Below, piece by piece: positions 36,810-46,680 of a stretch of 64,000 bases of DNA. The stretch lies in the NCBI GenBank assembly GCA_963556195.1, contig OY744532.1:76583153-76647152 (forward strand). Reading direction: 5' to 3'. A program made the position numbers and the translations under genes. The DNA comes from Sepiola atlantica (Eukaryota > Mollusca > Cephalopoda > Sepiida > Sepiolidae). Each line of letters opens with the position of its first letter. Position 1 is the first letter of the stretch. Under the pieces are notes generated by a model. It saw nothing but the letters and a program-made list of their open reading frames with translations. It was not told the DNA's origin and did no database searches.

Positions 36810-37038
36810 CGACAGACTTCGACATAACTTGCAACAATCTCGCGTTATTGGTTATTATCAAATAATAAAATACGATTTATTATTAATGCTCGATAATATA
36901 TAAAAAGAAATGTCGAAACTATTAATCGGAAATGTTACAACAAAAAAGTAAGGACGATAGAATCTTGATAAACACAACACCATTCCAAATGTTTGAATTT
37001 CATTGGTATCTAACTATAGAAAATTCAAAGAAAAGTCT

Positions 37039-37136
37039 TGCTCCGGGTGCGGGTCGAACTCACAACCTCCGCATAACTCTAACTATTTACCGACTGTCTA
37101 TAAGTACGGCGCGCTAACCGATTGCGCCACCGGAGC
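37039..37136 (-). tRNA. tRNA-Ile(UAU) copy 114
   Basis: T62G mismatch with intron substitutions; partner of copy 101. Confidence 0.85.
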
Positions 37137-37365
37137 CGACAGACTTCGACATAACTTGCAACAATCTCGCGTTATTGGTTATTATCAAATAATAAAATAC
37201 GATTTATTATTGATGCTCGATAATATAACAAAAGAAATGACGAAACTATTAATTGGAAATGTTACAACAAACAAGTAAGGACGATAGTATGTTGATAAAC
37301 ACAATACCATTCCAAATGTTTGAATTTCATTGGTATCTAACTATAGAAAATTCAAAGAAAAGTCT

Positions 37366-37463
37366 TGCTCCGGGTGAGGGTCGAACTCACAACCTCCGCA
37401 TATCTCTTACTATTTACCGACTGTCTATAAGTACGGCGCGCTAACCGATTGCGCCACCGGAGC
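37366..37463 (-). tRNA. tRNA-Ile(UAU) copy 115
   Basis: Identical to the consensus copy. Confidence 0.95.
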
Positions 37464-37692
37464 CGACAGACTTCGACATAACTTGCAACAATCTGACGTT
37501 ATTGGTTATTATCAAATAATAAAATACGATTTATTATTAATGCTCGATAATATATAAAAAGAAATGTCGAAAATATTAATTGGAAATGTTACAACAAAAA
37601 AGTAAGGACGATAGTATCTTGATAAACACAATACCATTCCAAATGTTTGAATTCCATTGGTATCTAACTATAGAAAATTCAAAGAAAAGTCT

Positions 37693-37790
37693 TGCTCCGG
37701 GTGAGGGTCGAACTCACAACCTCCGCATATCTCTTACTATTTACCGACTGTCTATAAGTACGGCGCGCTAACCGATTGCGCCACCGAAGC
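37693..37790 (-). tRNA. tRNA-Ile(UAU) copy 116
   Basis: C4T wobble only; partner of copy 103. Confidence 0.9.
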
Positions 37791-38019
37791 CGACAGACTT
37801 CGACATAACTTGCAACAATCTGCCGTTATTGGTTATTATCAAATAATAAAATACGATTTATTATTAATGCTCGATAATATATAAAAAGAAATGTCGAAAC
37901 TATTAATTGGAAATGTTACAACAAAAAAGTAAGCACGATAGTATCTTGATAAACACAATACCATTCCAAATGTTTGAATTTCATTGGTATCTAACTATAG
38001 AAAATTCAAAGAGAAGTCT

Positions 38020-38117
38020 TGCTCCGGGTGAGGGTCGAACTCAAAACCTCCGCATATCTCTTACTATTTACCGACTGTCTATAAGTACGGCGCGCTAACC
38101 GATTGCGCCACCGGAGC
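38020..38117 (-). tRNA. tRNA-Ile(UAU) copy 117, terminator lost
   Basis: G49T and loss of the proximal TTTT; partner of copy 104. Confidence 0.75.
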
Positions 38118-38346
38118 CGACAAACTTCGACATAACTTGCAACAATCTCGCGTTATTGGTTATTATCAAATAATAAAATACGATTTATTATTAATGCTCG
38201 ATAATATAACAAACGAAATGTCGAAACTATTAATTGGAAATGTTACAACAAAAAAGTAAGGACGATAGTATCTTGATAAACACAATACCATTCCAAATGT
38301 TTGAATTCCCTTGGTATCTAACTATAGAAAATTCAAAGAGAAGTCT

Positions 38347-38444
38347 TGCTCCGGGTGAGGGTCGAACTCAAAACCTCCGCATATCTCTTACTATTTACCG
38401 ACTGTCTATAAGTACGGCGCGCTAACCGATTGCGCCACCGGAGC
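38347..38444 (-). tRNA. tRNA-Ile(UAU) copy 118, terminator lost
   Basis: G49T and loss of the proximal TTTT; partner of copy 105. Confidence 0.75.
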
Positions 38445-38673
38445 CGACAAACTTCGACATAACTTGCAACAATCTCGCGTTATTGGTTATTATCAAATAA
38501 TAAAATACGATTTATTATTAATGCTCGATAATATAACAAACGAAATGTCGAAACTATTAATTGGAAATGTTACAACAAAAAAGTAAGGACGATAGTATCT
38601 TGATAAACACAATACCATTCCAAATGTTTGAATTCCCTTGGTATCTAACTATAGAAAATTCAAAGAAAAGTCT

Positions 38674-38771
38674 TGCTCCGGGTGAGGGTCGAACTCACAA
38701 CCTCCGCATATCTCTTACTATTTACCGACTGTCTATAAGTACGGCGCGCTAACCGATTGCGCCACCGGAGC
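38674..38771 (-). tRNA. tRNA-Ile(UAU) copy 119
   Basis: Identical to the consensus copy. Confidence 0.95.
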
Positions 38772-39000
38772 CGACAAACTTCGACATAACTTGCAACAAT
38801 CTCGCGTTATTGGTTATTATCAAATAATAAAATACGATTTATTATTAATGCTCGATAATATATAAAAAGAAATGTCGAAACTATTAATCGGAAATGTTAC
38901 AACAAAAAAGTAAGGACGATAGTATGTTGATAAACACAATACCATTCCAAATGTTTGAATTTCATTGGTATCTAACTATAGAAAATTCAAAGAAAAGTCT

Positions 39001-39098
39001 TGCTCCGGGTGAGGGTCGAACTCACAACCTCCGCATATCTCTTACTATTTACCGACTGTCTATAAGTACGGCGCGCTAACAGATTGCGCCACCGGAGC
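39001..39098 (-). tRNA. tRNA-Ile(UAU) copy 120
   Basis: The invariant G18 is T, losing the G18-psi55 contact and one A-box base. Confidence 0.8.
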
Positions 39099-39327
39099 CG
39101 ACAAACTTCGACATAACTTGCAACAATCTCGCGTTATTGGTTATTATCAAATAATAAAATACGATTTATTATTAATGCTCGATAATATATAAAAAGAAAT
39201 GTCGAAACTATTAATTGGAAATGTTACAACAAAAAAGTAAGGACGATAGTATCTTGATAAACACAATACCATTCCAAATGTTTGAATTTCATTGGTATCT
39301 AACTATAGAAAATTCAAAGAAAAGTCT

Positions 39328-39425
39328 TGCTCCGGGTGAGGGTCGAACTCACAACCTCCGCATATCTCTTACTATTTACCGACTGTCTATAAGTACGGCG
39401 CGCTAACCGATTGCGCCACCGGAGC
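39328..39425 (-). tRNA. tRNA-Ile(UAU) copy 121
   Basis: Identical to the consensus copy. Confidence 0.95.
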
Positions 39426-39654
39426 CGACAGACTTCGACATAACTTGCAACAATCTCGCGTTATTGGTTATTATCAAATAATAAAATACGATTTATTATT
39501 AATGCTCGATAATATAAAAAAAGAAATGTCGAAACTATTAATTGAAAATGTTACAACGAAAAAGTAAGGACGATAGTATCTTGATAAACACAATACCATT
39601 CCAAATGTTTGAATTTCATTGGTATCTAACTATAGAAAATTCAAAGAAAAGTCT

Positions 39655-39752
39655 TGCTCCGGGTGAGGGTCGAACTCACAACCTCCGCATATCTCTTACT
39701 ATTTACCGACTGTCTATAAGTACGGCGCGCTAACCGATTGCGCCACCGGAGC
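39655..39752 (-). tRNA. tRNA-Ile(UAU) copy 122
   Basis: Identical to the consensus copy. Confidence 0.95.
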
Positions 39753-39981
39753 CGACAAACTTCGACATAACTTGCAACAATCTCGCGTTATTGGTTATTA
39801 TCAAATAATAAAATACGATTTATTATTAATGCTCGATAATATATAAAAAGAAATGTCGAAACTATTAATTGGAAATGTTACAACGAGAAAATGGGGATGA
39901 TAGTATCTTGATAAACACAATACCATTCCAAATGTTTGAATTTCATTGGTATCTAACTATAGAAAATTCAAAGAAAATTCT

Positions 39982-40079
39982 TGCTCCGGGTGAGGGTCGA
40001 ACTCACAACCTCCGCATATCTCTTACTATTTACCGACTGTCTATAAGTACGGCGCGCTAACCGATTGCGCCACCGGAGC
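39982..40079 (-). tRNA. tRNA-Ile(UAU) copy 123
   Basis: Consensus tRNA with the AGAA trailer; last copy before the 1-bp register shift. Confidence 0.95.
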
Positions 40080-40307
40080 CGACGGACTTCGACATTACTT
40101 GCAACAATCTCACGTTATTGGTTATTATCAAATAATAAAATACGATTTATTATTGATGCTCGATAATATAAAAAAAATTTGTCGAAACTATTAATCGGAA
40201 ATGTTACAACAAAAAAGTAAGGACGATAGTATCTTGATAAACACAATACCATTCCAAATGTTTGAATATCATTGGTATCTAACTATAGAAAATTCAAAGA
40301 AAAGTCT

Positions 40308-40405
40308 TGCTCCGGGTGAGGGTCGAACTCACAACCTCCGCATATCTCTTACTATTTACCGACTGTCTATAAGTACGGCGCGCTAACCGATTGCGCCACC
40401 GGAGC
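40308..40405 (-). tRNA. tRNA-Ile(UAU) copy 124
   Basis: Consensus tRNA; the 326-bp spacing from copy 123 reflects a 1-bp spacer deletion. Confidence 0.95.
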
Positions 40406-40634
40406 CGACAGACTTCGACATAACTTGCAACAATCTCGCGTTATTGGTTATTATCAAATAATAAAATACGATATATTATTGATGCTCGATAATATATAAA
40501 AAGAAATGTCGAAACTAGTAATTGGAAATGTTACAACAAAAAAGTAAGGACGATAGTATCTTGATAAACACAATACCATTCCAAATGTTTGAATTTCATT
40601 GGTATCTAACTATAGAAAATTCAAAGAAAAGTCT

Positions 40635-40732
40635 TGCTCCGGGTGAGGGTCGAACTCACAACCTCCGCATATCTCTTACTATTTACCGACTGTCTATAAG
40701 TACGGCGCGCTAATCGATTGCGCCACCGGAGC
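40635..40732 (-). tRNA. tRNA-Ile(UAU) copy 125
   Basis: G19A loses the G19-C56 contact. Confidence 0.8.
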
Positions 40733-40961
40733 CGACAGACTTCGACATAACTTGCAACAATCTCGCGTTATTGGTTATTATCAAATAATAAAATACGATT
40801 TATTATTAATGCTCGATAATATATAAAAAGAAATGTCGAAACTATTAATTGGAAATGTTACAACAAAAAAGTAAGGACGATAGTATCTTGATAAACACAA
40901 TACCATTCCAAATGTTTGAATTTCATTGGTATCTAACTATAGAAAATTGAAAGAAAAGTCT

Positions 40962-41059
40962 TGCTCCGGGTGAGGGTCGAACTCACAACCTCCGCATATC
41001 TCTTACTATTTACCGACTGTCTATAAGTACGGCGCGCTAACCGATTGCGCCACCGGAGC
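40962..41059 (-). tRNA. tRNA-Ile(UAU) copy 126
   Basis: Consensus tRNA. Confidence 0.95.
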
Positions 41060-41288
41060 CGACAGACTTCGACATAACTTGCAACAATCTCGCGTTATTG
41101 GTTATTATCAAATAATAAAATACGATTTATTATTAATGCTCGATAATATAAAAAAAGAAATGTCGAAACTATTAATTGAAAATGTTACAACAAAAAAGTA
41201 AGGACGATAGTATCTTGATAAACACAATACCATTCGAAATGTTTGAATTTCATTGGTATCTAACTATAGAAAATTCAAAGAAAAGTCT

Positions 41289-41386
41289 TGCTCCGGGTGA
41301 GGGTCGAACTCACAACCTCCGCATATCTCTTACTATTTACCGACTGTCTATAAGTACGGCGCTCTAACCGATTGCGCCACCGGAGC
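41289..41386 (-). tRNA. tRNA-Ile(UAU) copy 127
   Basis: C23A gives a G12-A23 mismatch in the D stem. Confidence 0.82.
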
Positions 41387-41615
41387 CGACAGACTTCGAC
41401 ATAACTTGCAACAATCTCGCGTTATTGGTTATTATCAAATAATAAAATACGATTTATTATTAATGCTCGATAATATATAAAAAGAAATGTCGAAACTATT
41501 AATCGGAAATGTTACAACAAAAAAGTAAGGACGATAGTATCTTGATAAACACAATACCATTCCAAATGTTTGAATTTCATTGGTATCTAACTATAGAAAA
41601 TTCAAAGAAAAGTCT

Positions 41616-41713
41616 TGCTCCGGGTGAGGGTCGAACTCACAACCTCCGCATATCTCTTACTATTTACCGACTGTCTATAAGTACGGCGCGCTAACCGATT
41701 GCGCCACCGGAGC
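41616..41713 (-). tRNA. tRNA-Ile(UAU) copy 128, last full copy
   Basis: Identical to the consensus copy; outermost full gene at the array edge. Confidence 0.95.
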
Positions 41714-41942
41714 CGACAGACTTCGACATAACTTGCAACAATCTCGCGTTATTGGTTATTATCAAATAATAAAATACGATTTATTATTAATGCTCGATAA
41801 TATAAAAAAAGAAATGTCGAAACTATTAATTGAAAATGTTACAACAAAAAAATGGGGATGATAGTATCTTGATAAACACAATACCATTCCAAATGTTTGA
41901 ATTTCATTGGTATCTAACTATAGAAAATTCAAAGAAAAGTCT

Positions 41943-42019
41943 TGCTCCGTGTGAGGGTCGAACTCACAACCTCCGCATATCTCTTACTATTTACCGACAG
42001 TCTCTAAGTACGGCGCGCT
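41943..42019 (-). pseudogene. 5'-truncated tRNA-Ile copy at the array edge
   Basis: The last copy stops inside the D loop, so the first 21 bases of the gene (5' acceptor strand, most of the D arm, A box) are replaced by unrelated sequence. The remaining 77 bp also has a substitution at position 66 and intron changes, and the anticodon triplet reads TAG instead of TAT. It cannot form a tRNA and marks the right end of the array. Confidence 0.9.
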
Positions 42020-42560
42020 TAGTGTAGTAAGGGATTCATTAGTAAATAACTTTAATACTGGTTCAATATTGTTAAATAGCAGAATTACGATGGTCAAAAG
42101 TTTAAAAAATATTTTGGAAAAAAATTCAATTTAATTGTCATTGGATATCCCACCATTTTAGCGTTGACTACGACTGACAGAATGCAAAAATAACACTCGC
42201 CCCCAGTCAATGAATGATTTCATTAAGGATCGCCTTTGTAATATTTTTTGCCTTCATAGAGAATAATATCCAAGCCTAAATGTGCGTCCATTTGGGTAGT
42301 TTTACTTAAAATAAACTCTTTTTTTTTTCAGTTTTAAAACAAGATCATGTCAGTTGTAAATTCTACACCAATGGGTTTTTTTTGTCTTTTTTTGCAAGTT
42401 AAAATTTCGTTGGCTTTATCCGGAAAAGAATAAAATTCTGACACGTTTGAAATAACTTTCCTGGTATGTTGCACTACTTTGCATATAAAGGTAAGATTGT
42501 AGATTGTCTGCAGTAGCCGCTTAATGCGGTTGAAATAAATTATTACCTCAAAACTACCAT
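42020..42560. other. Array flank, no gene seen
   Basis: AT-rich unique-looking sequence between the array edge and the first LINE fragment. It holds short T runs and no supported ORF, RNA gene or inverted repeat. Confidence 0.6.
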
Positions 42561-42665
42561 CATATCATTCTCATGTAATTTCTCTCATTGCAATACATAT
42601 TCTCAACTCTCACTGGCCAGGTTTCGCTTCCATACATCATCACGCTATGCACGCATGCCTGATAG

Positions 42666-42725
42666 ACTCTGCTGGTTAGCAATGGCAGAAGTAACACTCT
42701 GCTGGTTAGCAATGGCAGAAGTTCC
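42666..42725. repeat. 30-bp tandem duplication inside LINE remnant 1
   Basis: A 30-bp segment starting ACTCTGCTGGTTAGC is present twice in direct tandem with differences only at its 3' end. It is a local post-insertion duplication. Confidence 0.85.
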
Positions 42726-43033
42726 TAGAACTTATTTCATCCACTTTTGCCGGCACAACCTCCTCTCTGCACTCGAGTGACATCACCAAGGTACCAAACA
42801 TTTTGCCTCGCCATCAAAGTATATTTTCCCCATATCTGAGTTCTCATCCATCTGCATTGTCTTACTGCATGCAAAGTGGTTATTCCTCACCTACTTGTAA
42901 TTCCACAGCACTTCTTGTGTACTCAACTACAACCTAGGCATGTGAACTCTCCTCTTTCTGGGAGCTTTCCAACACAACCATTGATCAACACTTTGGTCTT
43001 GGTAACATTCACTCTTAGATCTTTACTTACAAT

Positions 43034-43895
43034 TGTTACATTTACAAGTTCTTAATATGTTGTGTCAGGAATCTCTTGTCGTTGTAGAACTCTTCGTCTG
43101 TTGATCCAGAATGAACGGCATCGCTACTAATGGGGACGATATGCCGTTTCTCTGAGCGTTTCCCAAATCGCATGAATATTATTCGTACTAACCTTGTCTC
43201 TCTTTTTCTCCATTGCCTCGCCGCCGTATGCAACTATTCGTACTAACCTTGTCTCGTTGTTGTTGCCCGACACAGCAGTAGACGCAATTCTCTGTTGTCT
43301 GCTCTGTCGCGACTGCTATCCTTAGCCCACTGCCGTCGCCATAATCTTCGTTTCTTCTCATGATTCTGGCAGTTTCTTCGTGGGCTGAAATCAAATCTCC
43401 CCGTACACGATAAAATATAACAAGGCTTCTTTTTCTTTTTAAATTAGAGAAATTTATTGGTATTCTGCATGTCGACCTGGGAAGTTCATTGTCGCAGAGA
43501 GAGAGGCTACGCTAGTTAATTTCCTAAGTTTATCACCTAATCACTTCTACTTGCAAAGGGAGGAAGATTGGAGATTCACTCTGGCCCTCAGTTTTGGGGA
43601 TTCGAAATCCCTCAGTTTGTAACAGCTACATGACTATCGTTGTTCTCTCGTCGGCTTCCAGTCGAGAACTGTCAAATCTCAATCTCGTTTTCCCATGAGT
43701 GAAAACTGACGTCACGAAATCTCGTGATCAACACCAGGTGTGACCTAAACTTTGACCCTCCGGGTCTCGTCACTGTCACCCGAACCGTGAGAAAACCGTC
43801 GCACCAAAGTTGCACACGGTGACTCCGCTACAATTCGCGCAAGTCAAACCCGCGTCCAACAGATGCGTCCAATTCCATCGGGCCATTATCTAACA
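43034..43895. mobile_element. Solo LTR (862 bp) inserted in LINE remnant 1
   Basis: The segment starts TGTTA and ends TAACA, a 5-bp perfect inverted terminus of the TG...CA type used by LTR retroelements. It is flanked on both sides by the direct repeat CAAT (43030-43033 and 43896-43899), a 4-bp target-site duplication such as Gypsy-like integrases often make. The host reverse-transcriptase frame continues across the excised segment. No gag, pol, primer-binding site or second LTR lies nearby, so recombination between two LTRs probably left one. Inside, a roughly 20-bp motif containing TTCGTACTAACCTTGTCTC occurs twice about 60 bp apart. Orientation is not determined. Confidence 0.85.
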
Positions 43896-44309
43896 CAATA
43901 GCTTTCCTTCAAGCCTCCAACTTAACAAGTAGACCTTCCATTGTTTCACAGGCAAGTACTAAATCATCAGCATACAGCATCTCTTCTGGACAACCCACAC
44001 AAAACTCCCTGAACAATGCTTCTAAAACACAAATAAAAAGCAACAAACTCAGTACAGATCTCTGATATACTTCCACTTTAAGATTAAAGCTGGCACTAAA
44101 TGTGCTGTTAATTCTAACACGACTTTAAGCATTTTTGTACATTTCTTGATGACATTTAGAGCATCTGAAATATTAAACAGTTTCTGTTTAATGCTTGAAA
44201 TATGCTGAAATTTCAAAATTAATAGCCCTCAGCTGTAGTAAGTGTGTTGCGAGGTATACGTCCTCGACAATCAGTCTGACAGTGACTTTATTGCTGTCGG
44301 GCTGAGGTA

Positions 44310-44520
44310 TAGTTCTATTCAGTCTCAAGAGGTCCACCATCCCAGGCTTTAGCTTTTCTCGGGTTAGTTTATTGCTAATCGCCTCAGGCGCCCCTACCAG
44401 GGAATGCCGATGGGTCTGCTCAGGCATTTTTTGTAGTCCAGCATGCGCTTATCTTAGTGCACTGGCTTTTCAAAACCACACCTGACCTTGTGTCTAACCT
44501 CCTAGAGAGGAGGTAAATAA
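44310..44520 (-). repeat. SINE-like dispersed repeat, copy 1
   Basis: On the minus strand it reads the family signature GGAGGTTAGACACAAGGTCA, then GCCAGTGC, GCATTCCCTGGTAGGGG, GCAATAAACT and GGTGGACCTCTTGA. The same blocks in the same order occur at 49472-49745. A stretch with an open frame extends left of it to about 44188, but I see no protein family there. Confidence 0.75.
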
Positions 44521-44626
44521 AACACCTGTAAACCTACTTTTGGGCCACCATATCAATTTTAAGAAAGTTTTTCCTGATTTGGGTGGATCGAACCATGTTA
44601 TTTTTGTCTTCTTGCCTTTTTTATAT

Positions 44627-44646
44627 ACTTACTTACTTACTTACTT
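44627..44646 (+). repeat. (CTTA)n microsatellite
   Basis: Five tandem CTTA units with short flanking degeneracy. Confidence 0.9.
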
Positions 44647-44649
44647 ATA

Positions 44650-46680
44650 CTTGAAACAGCATTCACCCCTGGTGTTAGTTGAGCCTGCTCCATCCATCCT
44701 TGCTACTGCGTCCCTCACAAAGACTGACCAAGCCTGACGATTTGAAGTCAACAATTGGGCGATCTCTAGCCACTCGCTGTTCTAACGGCGAACTCAGTAG
44801 ATTTGGGGTCCCAGATTTGGTTCCAGCTATAACCGTCATCAGTCAGGGTTTTTTTTTTGTCCACCATATTGATTTTTCCAATACTGTAGGGGAGCTGGGG
44901 CAATTGCTTTGTAGATGAATTCTCCCGGTTGCCAGCGAATGGCATGACACATCCAGCGTAGACGTCTCGTGAGAATGACTTGTCGGAAGTTAATTCTCAG
45001 GAGAAACATACGGTGTTGTTTGAGGAAAGTGCAACCATCGGACGCGAAGGATGCGACACAGGTAGTGGTGATCGAAAGTTTCCAATCACCTAACGTCTTC
45101 CACTCATTGACCAGGACTCGCTGCCATAAAGGAGAATCGTTCGCACGAGTACTTGGTAGATCCTTACTTTGGTGCTGCGCTTGCTCTCAGATCTTGACCA
45201 GAGCCGGTAATTGAGACAGCAAAAGGCATAATGTGCAAGGTCAATTCGCGCTTTGATGTCAACTCCAGCTTGACCAGTGGCTGTGATGATTGAGCCAAGA
45301 TATTTGAACTCTCAACCTCTTCAAGAACATCGCCACTGAGGATGATCGGTGTTTTGTCTGTTGGAGCAAAGCCAGCAGCAAGTATTTTTGTCTTTGAAGT
45401 ATTTATTCTCATCCCAATCAGCGATGCAATATGCTGAGGTTCATTAATAACAGACTGGACATCAGTAAATGTTTCACTGAGTAGCATGATATCATCTGCG
45501 TAATCTAAGTCCTTGATGACAAAGTTGCATCCAACAGTGACACCGAGAAACTCTTTGAAGGCATTCGAAGTGACCCAGTCAATGGTGCAAATGAAAAATG
45601 TTGGCAAAAGAACACATCCTTGCCAAACGGCAAACTGTATTTCGAATGGTTCCAGAACCTCACCAAACATGCGTATGCAAGATCGTGTTGAGCAGTAGTA
45701 TGCTTTAAGAAGACAGAGTTTTAGGTGGAATACCATCTGCTTGCATAACCTTCCAGAAAGTACCACGGTCGACAGAGTCGAATGCAGCAGCGAAATCAAT
45801 GAAACCGATGACTATCCTTGGCTGGAAGCACCAACGATGTTTAAGGATTCGTCTCAGGGTGAAGAGTTTATCAGTGCATCCACAGCCCAGACAAAAACCA
45901 CATTGGTTTGGCCTTGTTCTGGAGTCGCGTTCTGATTTAAAGGGAATATTTTAGCAGACACATCGATCAGGCTGATACCACGGTAGTTGTAGCAGTACTC
46001 ATCACTTTCTTAAAGAATGGTACCAGTATTGCATCGCTTCAGTCTTTGGGGAGTATTTTAATCTCCCAGACCCGGTTGATGTGATGGATGGCAGGCCTTA
46101 GTATATTTGTGCTGTGTTTTAGAATCTCAACAGGGACGTTATCTTCACCTATAGCTTTGATATTTTTTAGACTTCAAGCGTGTGTGTGGGGTGTTTGGTA
46201 GTAACATGGAGTTGGATCGGCGTTTTTCATAGGAGCATTTGATGGGGCTGTTGGTCATAGTTTAGCAGATTGGCGAAGTGATCTCTTCGGTGAATGAGGC
46301 GTTCATTAAGATTGGTGATGGGCTCACCATTCTGGTTCAAGATGATTTTGTTACCACCTCAGCCTGTGTCTGTGCTCGAACAGAGGAGGCAGTAAAGTTT
46401 ACAGAAGTCCCCTACAGCTAATGTACGTTCTATGTCTTCTGCCATTTTCCTCCAGAACATATTATTTCAATTAGCGCAAGCACAACGGGTAGTTGTCTAA
46501 TGTTGTCAGATTTGTTGCGATGGGCTTGATTCGCTTTTTCAGCAATTTCGATTATTTGGCCTAAGATCCAATCTTTGTCTTTTTTGCTTGGTGGTTCTGA
46601 GCATCTCAGACATCACGGATTTGAGGTTACACTTTACAGTTTCCCAAAGCTCATCTGAGGTAGAATCTTCCACAACAACT
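44650..46680 (-). pseudogene. LINE reverse-transcriptase remnant 2
   Basis: Minus-strand translation gives a nearly full reverse-transcriptase domain in broken frames. In order from 46150 downward: a YRGISLIDV-type segment, FIDFAAAFDSVDR (motif A, near 45800), a frameshift near 45715, QGCVLLPTFF (motif B region), LDYADDIMLL (YADD codons at 45491-45502), INTSKTKILA, and VRTILLYGSE near 45130, typical of the post-RT region. The longest open stretch is 211 codons (45164-45799), but its first codons are out of frame with motif A. This is a single decayed non-LTR element of a different family from remnant 1. Its upstream endonuclease lies inverted at 46681-47320. It has no intact ORF and is probably inactive. 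Confidence 0.85.

Larger units (their letters stand above)
34310..38560. repeat. 13-unit higher-order block, copy B
   Basis: Second copy of the 4251-bp block, tRNA copies 106-118 in the same marker order as copies 93-105. Confidence 0.9.
1..42019 (-). repeat. Tandem array of 327-bp tRNA-Ile(UAU) units
   Basis: The first 42 kb is a continuous head-to-tail array of one 327-bp unit, about 128.5 units long, entering from beyond the left edge. Every unit holds one minus-strand tRNA-Ile(UAU) gene followed by a TTTT terminator and about 229 bp of AT-rich spacer. Gene n starts at 88+327(n-1) for n=1 to 123. One base is missing from the spacer between copies 123 and 124 (near 40170), which shifts the later copies by one base. 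No other indel or foreign insertion changes the register. Units differ by scattered substitutions that recur in blocks, so the array has spread by unequal exchange of multi-unit segments. Spacer and gene both vary. The right edge is abrupt, inside the last tRNA copy. The array could function as a high-dosage Pol III locus or be a largely silent tRNA-derived satellite; the sequence does not decide. Confidence 0.97.
42561..44125 (-). mobile_element. LINE reverse-transcriptase remnant 1, split by an LTR
   Basis: Conceptual minus-strand translation gives the C-terminal part of a non-LTR retrotransposon reverse transcriptase. From 44125 leftward there is a QRSVLS-like motif, then LYADDLVLA with the catalytic YADD (codons at 43964-43975), and after an interruption LRVNVTKTKV near 43020, typical of the segment just after the palm motifs. 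Further left (42900-42600) are weak matches to the downstream zinc-knuckle and GGEAKCL-type region. Stops and frameshifts are frequent, so it is dead. The 862-bp interruption at 43034-43895 is a solo LTR; without it the two halves meet in frame. The segment lacks the endonuclease and N-terminal RT. Confidence 0.8.

Noticed and set aside
1..42019. CRISPR-like repeat/spacer array
   Set aside because: The period is 327 bp and the whole unit, not a short repeat, is conserved; there are no unique spacers.
302..42027. More than 100 near-identical 61- to 65-codon plus-strand open frames (start MEMLQQ), plus 68- to 91-codon frames in the T62G units
   Set aside because: They run antisense through the tRNA gene and its trailer. 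Their last third is the complement of the tRNA, and differences between copies follow tRNA and spacer variants, not codon positions. They are by-products of a repeated non-coding unit.
43042..43394. Two minus-strand open frames of 63 and 68 codons
   Set aside because: They lie inside the solo LTR and show no protein family features.
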